From: Deltaproteobacteria bacterium
GTDB lineage: Bacteria > Desulfobacterota > Syntrophia > Syntrophales > UBA2210
DNA: 9,217 bases
NCBI GenBank assembly: GCA_016935875.1
Contig: JAFGQD010000156.1
Coordinates: 1-9,217, forward strand
Direction: 5' to 3'
Shown piece by piece: positions 5,295-9,217 of this stretch. Positions within the stretch are counted from its first letter, which is position 1; every line of letters starts with the position of its first letter. The position numbers and the translations under genes are program-made. Under the pieces are notes generated by a model. The model made no database searches and was not told the DNA's origin. It was given only the letters and a program-made list of their open reading frames with translations.

Positions 5295-6818
5295 TTACTC
5301 CACCTTCCCATAGGGAAGCCGTACGATAAAAGTTGATCCCTCTCCCAACTCAGACAATATCTCTATGCTGCCGTTTTGTTCCTGAACCAACTTCTGGACA
5401 ACCAGCAAGCCCAGACCGGTGCCCTTTCCCCCCTTTGTGCTGAAAAAGGCCGAGAATATCTTATTTCTGGTCCCTTCACTCATTCCGCAACCGTTATCAT
5501 TCACTGTAAATCTGATTACATTGTCATCTTCAAGTTGTGTCCCCACCCTGACTGTGTGCCGTTTCTTTTCGTCAAGGTCAAATATACAGGCATCCACGGC
5601 ATTCGAAACCAGATTAAGGAGGGTACTGTGAACCATATCCGGATCCATCGAAACCTCTTTTATTGATGGATCAAACCCTCTCTCAACCTTGATCCGGTTT
5701 TCCATCGCCATTCTATCCAGCAACTCGCACACATCTTCGGCAATATCATTTGGAAGGCACTTTCTGTATTCCGGTTCTCGTTCTTTGGAATATGCAAGCA
5801 GGTCGGTAACAAGATAAGATATCCGTCCCACATTCCTCTCGACCATTTGCCAGCCCGTTCTTAGCTTATCGGTATCATTTTTGTCAAGACCAATATTGAC
5901 GACATATGTTCCTCCCTTAAGACCGGCAAGAATGTTCTTGATGTAGTGGGCCAGTCTGGCGACTGTCTGGCCTATTGCCGCCAGTCTTTCGGATTTCACC
6001 AGTTCCTTTTCAAGACGTTTTATCTCCCTGAGGTCCTGAAAGAAACCAACGCTCCCGATAATATCTTCACCATCAAAAAGGAGGGTACCGGAAAATCGGG
6101 TGGGGACATCATCTCCACCCTTTCTGGGAATCATCACATCTCGCCAGCCCACATCTCTCATTCCCCTTCCGCTGCCGAACATCTGACTGAATAGATCCGC
6201 TATCTGGGAGGGAAACAACTGCCTGAAATCCAGTTTCCTCACAACGTTAATCCGGGGAATCCCGAAGATGGCTTCCGCCTCCGGATTGAATATAATGATT
6301 CTGCCATCTTCGTCAGTTGCCACAACGCCATCATTGGAACTGGTTATCAGTTTATCCTGAAAATCGGACTTTCGCTTTACCTCCCCGATGGCTATATGAC
6401 ACATGTTTTCAAGATCAGCCGTGTATGCCCTGAACCTTTCTCTTATAATAAGTTTTTCTCGGGCCCTCTGCAGGGCCAGGTGCAGCGCCTCTTCTCTCAC
6501 CGGCTTGGTGATAAAATCTGAAGCACCATATCGCAGGGCATCTATAGCGGAATCCATATCTCCGTGACCCGTAATAACGATAACCTCAGTATCGGGATTA
6601 CGGTTCTTCACCCTCTTCAGGACAGCAATCCCATCCATCCCGGGCATATTAAGGTCGGTCAAAACGATCGAAGGTGCTTCTCTCTCAAAGGCATCAAGAC
6701 CTTCCTTGCCGGAGGAGGCGGAGATGACATCATAACCCTCATTCTTCAGAGAAAGGGAGAGACCGTCGAGACTGTCTTCTTCGTCATCGATCAATAATAT
6801 TTTGTTCATATCCATCAT
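5295..6818 (-). CDS. Cytoplasmic REC-PAS-histidine kinase
   Basis: 507 residues, no signal peptide or membrane segment. Domains in order: receiver, about 4-122, with D11-D12, phospho-acceptor D55 (TDLNMPG), T83 and K105 (ITKP); helical linker 122-152; PAS about 153-266 (SSNDGVVATDEDGRIIIFNP is its core); dimerisation/phosphoacceptor helix with H291 in LAHYIKNILAGLKGG; then an HATPase domain with N-box NLVSNAVDA (402-410), G1 DNGCGM (441-446), F-box FSAFFSTKG (455-463) and G2 GKGTGLGL (464-471). All ATP-site motifs are intact. The residue after the His is Tyr, not the Glu or Asp of the usual H-E/D-x-K/R-N motif. Family knowledge: an N-terminal receiver on a soluble kinase suggests it is itself phosphorylated by another kinase. 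Start: three in-frame ATGs (6818, 6815, 6809), none with a strong ribosome binding site; the first is given. It follows the antiporter gene by 47 bp. Confidence 0.93.
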   Translation of the reverse strand: MMDMNKILLIDDEEDSLDGLSLSLKNEGYDVISASSGKEGLDAFEREAPSIVLTDLNMPGMDGIAVLKRVKNRNPDTEVIVITGHGDMDSAIDALRYGASDFITKPVREEALHLALQRAREKLIIRERFRAYTADLENMCHIAIGEVKRKSDFQDKLITSSNDGVVATDEDGRIIIFNPEAEAIFGIPRINVVRKLDFRQLFPSQIADLFSQMFGSGRGMRDVGWRDVMIPRKGGDDVPTRFSGTLLFDGEDIIGSVGFFQDLREIKRLEKELVKSERLAAIGQTVARLAHYIKNILAGLKGGTYVVNIGLDKNDTDKLRTGWQMVERNVGRISYLVTDLLAYSKEREPEYRKCLPNDIAEDVCELLDRMAMENRIKVERGFDPSIKEVSMDPDMVHSTLLNLVSNAVDACIFDLDEKKRHTVRVGTQLEDDNVIRFTVNDNGCGMSEGTRNKIFSAFFSTKGGKGTGLGLLVVQKLVQEQNGSIEILSELGEGSTFIVRLPYGKVE

Positions 6819-6865
6819 GATATCCGTTCTCTATTCCCTGCAAAGCGGCAAAGAATTACAACAGA

Positions 6866-8350
6866 CTATCCGGCTCCCATTACAGCCCGTGCGGTCATCC
6901 GTGCCAGCTCGAGAAAAAATCCCGGATGGATGAATAATAGAAAAGACGCAACGGCGGTCACTACGGGTGGAATAACCGCACAGATGTGGGCCTCGTTCAA
7001 TCGTGTCGAGGCATCAAAGTTGGGTCCGCTGGAAAAGAAGGCGTTGTACGTTATCGGCAGGAAGTATGCCGCATTCAGGAGAGAACTGGTCAGGATAACG
7101 ACCAGTATGGGAATCTGACCTGCCTCGATACACCCCAGCGCGAGATACCATTTACTGATAAAGCCGCCCATCGGAGGTATGCCGATGACACTCAGTGAAC
7201 CGAAAAAGAACGCCGCCATGGTGACGGGCATCATCTTTCCGATCCCCTTCATCTCACTGATCTTCTTGAAGCCGGTATGGGCGATAATGGCCCCGGCGCA
7301 GAAGAAGAGTGTTATCTTTCCAAAGGCGTGCATGACGATATGGATAACCCCCCCTGTCATGCCCATGACACTGATCAGACCGCCGGCCATCACGATATAG
7401 GAAAGCTGACTTACCGTGGAGTACGCGAGCCGCGCCTTGAGGTCATCCTGTTTAAGTGCGAACAAAGAACCGACAAGGATCGTAATAGATATGAAATAGA
7501 GCAGGAAAACATCGAGTGAAAGTGTATGCATAAGGTCTATGCCAAACACATGGAAACATATTCTCAGGACGGAGAATACTCCTACCTTGACTACCGCGAC
7601 GGCATGCAACAGAGCGCTGACCGGTGTCGGGGCCACCATGGCGGAGGGGAGCCATGAATGTATGGGCATGATGGCGGCCTTACCGATTCCGGCAATAAAG
7701 AGCACGAAGGTAAGGATCAGCATCGGCCCTCCCGCCTTCCCTGCCAGGATGCCCTGGTCGGCAAAATCGAGAGTGCCCGTCAAATAATAGGTAATAATCA
7801 TTGCGGGCAGAAAAAACGCTATGGACGTTCCCATCAGATAGGTCAGGTACTTTCTTCCCGCGAACCGGGCCTCCGAGTCCTGATGATGGGTCACAAGAGA
7901 ATAGGTGGAAAGTGACAGCATCTCGTAAAACATGTATAGCGTAAGGAGATTGGCTGAAAACGCAACGCCGATGGCCGAAGAGAGAGCCAGTGCGAAAAAT
8001 GTGAAATATCTCGTCTGCGAGTGTTCCTTGAGGGGACGCATATATCCTATCGAATAGATGGTCGTTACGATCCACAGGGAAGAAGCCACAATCGCAAAGA
8101 GAAGACCGAGTGAATCAACCCGAAAGGCTATACTCACGCCTGGAAGAATCTCAACAAGATTATAAACCAGTTTCTTGCCGCTGAGAATGACAGGCAGCAT
8201 GGAAATAACAATGCCAAATTTGATCAGTGCGATCGTAATGCTGCAGGATTCTCTCAGATTGGGCCTTCTGCCGCAGAGAACAATCAAAAGTGAACCAAAA
8301 AGCGAAACTGCCACAGCCAGTAGCGGTTTTACAGATACAATGGTTTCCAT
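6866..8350 (-). CDS. Proton-conducting antiporter-like membrane subunit (MrpD/MbhH/NuoM family)
   Basis: 494 residues, almost wholly hydrophobic, the size and pattern of a 14-TM NuoL/M/N-type subunit. Visible landmarks: FYEMLSLSTYSLVTH around E143 (TM5 Glu); GIGKAAIMPIHSWLPSAM with K224 (TM7 Lys) and H231; TPVSALLHAVAVVKVGVF with H249 and K255; GGFISKWYLALG with K400 in the broken helix 12. By position these match E144, K234, K265 and the TM12 charged residue of NuoM; the TM12 residue is Lys as in MrpD and NuoL, not Glu as in NuoM. The channel residues are thus complete and it is probably active in proton or cation transfer. The ATG is the first start after an in-frame TAA; AAGGAGG lies 13 nt upstream, a rather long spacing. 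It heads the putative operon, 160 bp after cmk and far from the other Mrp subunits, and is a second D-type paralogue besides the one at the left edge. Confidence 0.93.
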   Translation of the reverse strand: METIVSVKPLLAVAVSLFGSLLIVLCGRRPNLRESCSITIALIKFGIVISMLPVILSGKKLVYNLVEILPGVSIAFRVDSLGLLFAIVASSLWIVTTIYSIGYMRPLKEHSQTRYFTFFALALSSAIGVAFSANLLTLYMFYEMLSLSTYSLVTHHQDSEARFAGRKYLTYLMGTSIAFFLPAMIITYYLTGTLDFADQGILAGKAGGPMLILTFVLFIAGIGKAAIMPIHSWLPSAMVAPTPVSALLHAVAVVKVGVFSVLRICFHVFGIDLMHTLSLDVFLLYFISITILVGSLFALKQDDLKARLAYSTVSQLSYIVMAGGLISVMGMTGGVIHIVMHAFGKITLFFCAGAIIAHTGFKKISEMKGIGKMMPVTMAAFFFGSLSVIGIPPMGGFISKWYLALGCIEAGQIPILVVILTSSLLNAAYFLPITYNAFFSSGPNFDASTRLNEAHICAVIPPVVTAVASFLLFIHPGFFLELARMTARAVMGAG

Positions 8351-8363
8351 GAAATAGCGTTAT

Positions 8364-8370
8364 CCTCCTT
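8364..8370 (-). promoter_or_regulatory. Ribosome binding site of the antiporter subunit, long spacing
   Basis: The minus strand reads AAGGAGG, 13 nt before the ATG at 8350. An in-frame TAA lies between site and start, so no earlier start is possible. The spacing is longer than the usual 5-9 nt and may lower translation. Confidence 0.7.
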
Positions 8371-8479
8371 GATGCGTATAAAGAACCACTAATTTTCAGA
8401 TTTCGATGCGCTACTTAGCAATTATCCGACGGGTTTTTCAAGTACTTTTTAATGGATTGGCTATGATTTACGGGTTGTC

Positions 8480-8504
8480 ATCCATTTGGAAATGGATTTT
8501 CCAA
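8480..8504. other. Two overlapping, mutually exclusive hairpins in the cmk-antiporter gap
   Basis: Bases 8480-8497 form an inverted repeat with 8 bp perfect arms (ATCCATTT / AAATGGAT) and a 2 nt centre. Bases 8486-8504 form another with 7 bp arms (TTGGAAA / TTTCCAA) and a 5 nt centre. They share bases, so only one can form at a time in RNA. On the minus-strand transcript they lie just after the cmk stop. No U-run follows either, so they are not an ordinary intrinsic terminator. An additional copy of the ATCCATT arm lies at 8451-8457 on the minus strand. Confidence 0.65.
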
Positions 8505-8510
8505 CTGATT

Positions 8511-9203
8511 TCAACGGGATTGAATCCCAACCTCCTTTGCCCGCTCTTTCACTATAACCACCATCATCTTGACCACTCCCTCGATATCTATTCCGGTGGT
8601 ATCAATAACAGAGGAATCATCAGCCGGTTTCAAAGGAGCTACCGCTCTGTTTGTATCCCGATAATCTCTCAGTTCTAGTCCCCGCTTGACTTCATCAATA
8701 TTTGCGTTTCCTCCGTTCTCCACCAGCTGCGCGTACCGGCGCCGTGCGCGTTCACCGACATCGGCATCCAGAAAGAACTTCACATCCGCATTTGGAAACA
8801 CCACTGTTCCCATATCTCTGCCCTCGGTCACGATACCCCCATATTTTCCTGCGCTTCTCTGAAGCGGAAGAAGGGCATCCCTCACCGCGGGAACCGCGGA
8901 TACCGAAGAGGCAAGCATGCCTATCTCTTCGGTCCTGACATTGTCTGAGACATCCTCTCCATCTATCAGAACCCTCATGTCTCCACCCATCTCAAGGGGA
9001 ATAGTAATATTATCACACAATTCACGAAGCGCCTCATCGTCCGCTATAGATATTCCATGCTGCATCGCCCGATAGGCAATCGCCCGGTAAAGGAGTCCCG
9101 TGTCCAGATACATATAGGATATTCTTTCGGCAAGTATCCTGCTTACAGTGCTCTTCCCTGAACCAGCGGGACCGTCCACCGTAATGATCAATTTCTTCTC
9201 CAT
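8511..9203 (-). CDS. cmk: Cytidylate kinase (CMP/dCMP kinase)
   Basis: 230 residues, the full length of bacterial Cmk. It transfers phosphate from ATP to CMP or dCMP, giving CDP or dCDP for nucleotide synthesis in the cytoplasm. The P-loop GPAGSGKST is at residues 11-19; LDTGLLYRA (33-41) corresponds to the usual LDTGAMYRA substrate region; TEGRDMGTVVFP is at 126-137; the lid and arginine-rich DYRDTNRAVAPLKPA at 180-194 is followed by VIDTT (199-203) in place of the family's 'A-x-x-I-D-(T/S)-(T/S)'. All catalytic regions are present. Start: ATG at 9203 with a GGGGGGGGT tract 5-6 nt upstream. The usual downstream partners (ispH, rpsA) are absent; the next gene is the antiporter subunit after a 160 bp gap. 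It is a housekeeping gene and probably not functionally tied to the antiporter. Confidence 0.97.
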   Translation of the reverse strand: MEKKLIITVDGPAGSGKSTVSRILAERISYMYLDTGLLYRAIAYRAMQHGISIADDEALRELCDNITIPLEMGGDMRVLIDGEDVSDNVRTEEIGMLASSVSAVPAVRDALLPLQRSAGKYGGIVTEGRDMGTVVFPNADVKFFLDADVGERARRRYAQLVENGGNANIDEVKRGLELRDYRDTNRAVAPLKPADDSSVIDTTGIDIEGVVKMMVVIVKERAKEVGIQSR

Positions 9204-9217
9204 CCTTTACCCCCCCC

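Larger units (their letters stand above)
8351..8510. other. Intergenic region between cmk and the antiporter/regulator operon
   Basis: This 160 bp gap is the longest non-coding stretch in the window and the most likely place for a promoter of the downstream minus-strand operon. It is AT-rich and holds the overlapping hairpins at 8480-8504, an AAGTACTT palindrome at 8440-8447 and the ribosome binding site at 8364-8370. I see no well-spaced sigma-70 or sigma-54 promoter and no clear terminator for cmk. Confidence 0.5.

Noticed and set aside
7680..8075. Minus-strand open frame of 131 codons inside the antiporter gene
   Set aside because: It is an out-of-frame shadow of the antiporter subunit, whose own frame carries all conserved transport residues.
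8421..8441. TTGAAA and GATAAT as a promoter on the minus strand
   Set aside because: The two hexamers are only 9 bp apart, too close for a sigma-70 promoter, and no other well-spaced pair was found.
8480..8504. Intrinsic terminator of cmk
   Set aside because: The arms are AT-rich and no U-run follows on the minus-strand transcript.
8516..8528. GGGATT-G-AATCCC palindrome
   Set aside because: It lies within the last codons of cmk, is short, and can be explained by coding sequence; no independent role is supported.

Overview
The window is a compact bacterial locus in which every convincing gene lies on the minus strand. Reading 5'->3' along the transcripts (right to left in window coordinates) it holds: cytidylate kinase (cmk); a 160 bp gap rich in palindromes; a MrpD/NuoM-type proton-conducting antiporter subunit; a soluble receiver-PAS-histidine kinase; a stand-alone receiver protein; two tandem double-domain universal stress proteins (Usp); and a tightly packed Mrp/Mbh-type cation/proton antiporter operon in the order E, B, F, G, MbhD-like, MbhE-like, C, D. 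The last gene (D) runs off the left edge.

Organism: the codon use and intermediate GC are plainly bacterial. The split MrpA C-terminus as free-standing MbhD and MbhE genes, the REC-PAS-HK and small receiver proteins, and the paired Usp genes resemble anaerobic Desulfobacterota (former deltaproteobacteria) or neighbouring phyla. This is inference from gene style. No rRNA, tRNA or other taxonomic marker is present.

Layout: 8511-9203 cmk; 8351-8510 intergenic with overlapping alternative hairpins; 6866-8350 antiporter subunit; 5295-6818 REC-PAS-kinase; 5227-5294 intergenic with four tandem 7 bp repeats; 4828-5226 receiver; 3920-4801 and 3129-3878 Usp pair; 390-3124 antiporter subunits E, B, F, G, MbhD, MbhE and C; 1-393 N-terminal part of subunit D. 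Within the antiporter block spacing is minimal: ATGA or TTGA overlaps at G/MbhD, MbhD/MbhE and C/D, zero spacing at E/B, 4 bp at Usp/E and F/G. This indicates one transcript with translational coupling. Several starts need correction from the longest reading frame; in particular MbhE begins at a TTG behind a perfect AAGGAGGT.

How the genes may work together: the E-D subunits should form the membrane part of a Mrp/Mbh-like antiporter that moves Na+ (or another monovalent cation) against H+, either alone or as the membrane arm of a redox complex encoded outside the window. No NuoL-like MrpA N-terminal subunit is visible here. The separate MrpD-like gene at 6866-8350 could take that place or be a second antiporter-like subunit. 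The kinase/receiver pair and the two Usp proteins sit between the two antiporter segments on the same strand, suggesting a unit in which a cytoplasmic stress or energy signal controls ion transport. That regulatory link is inferred from position only.
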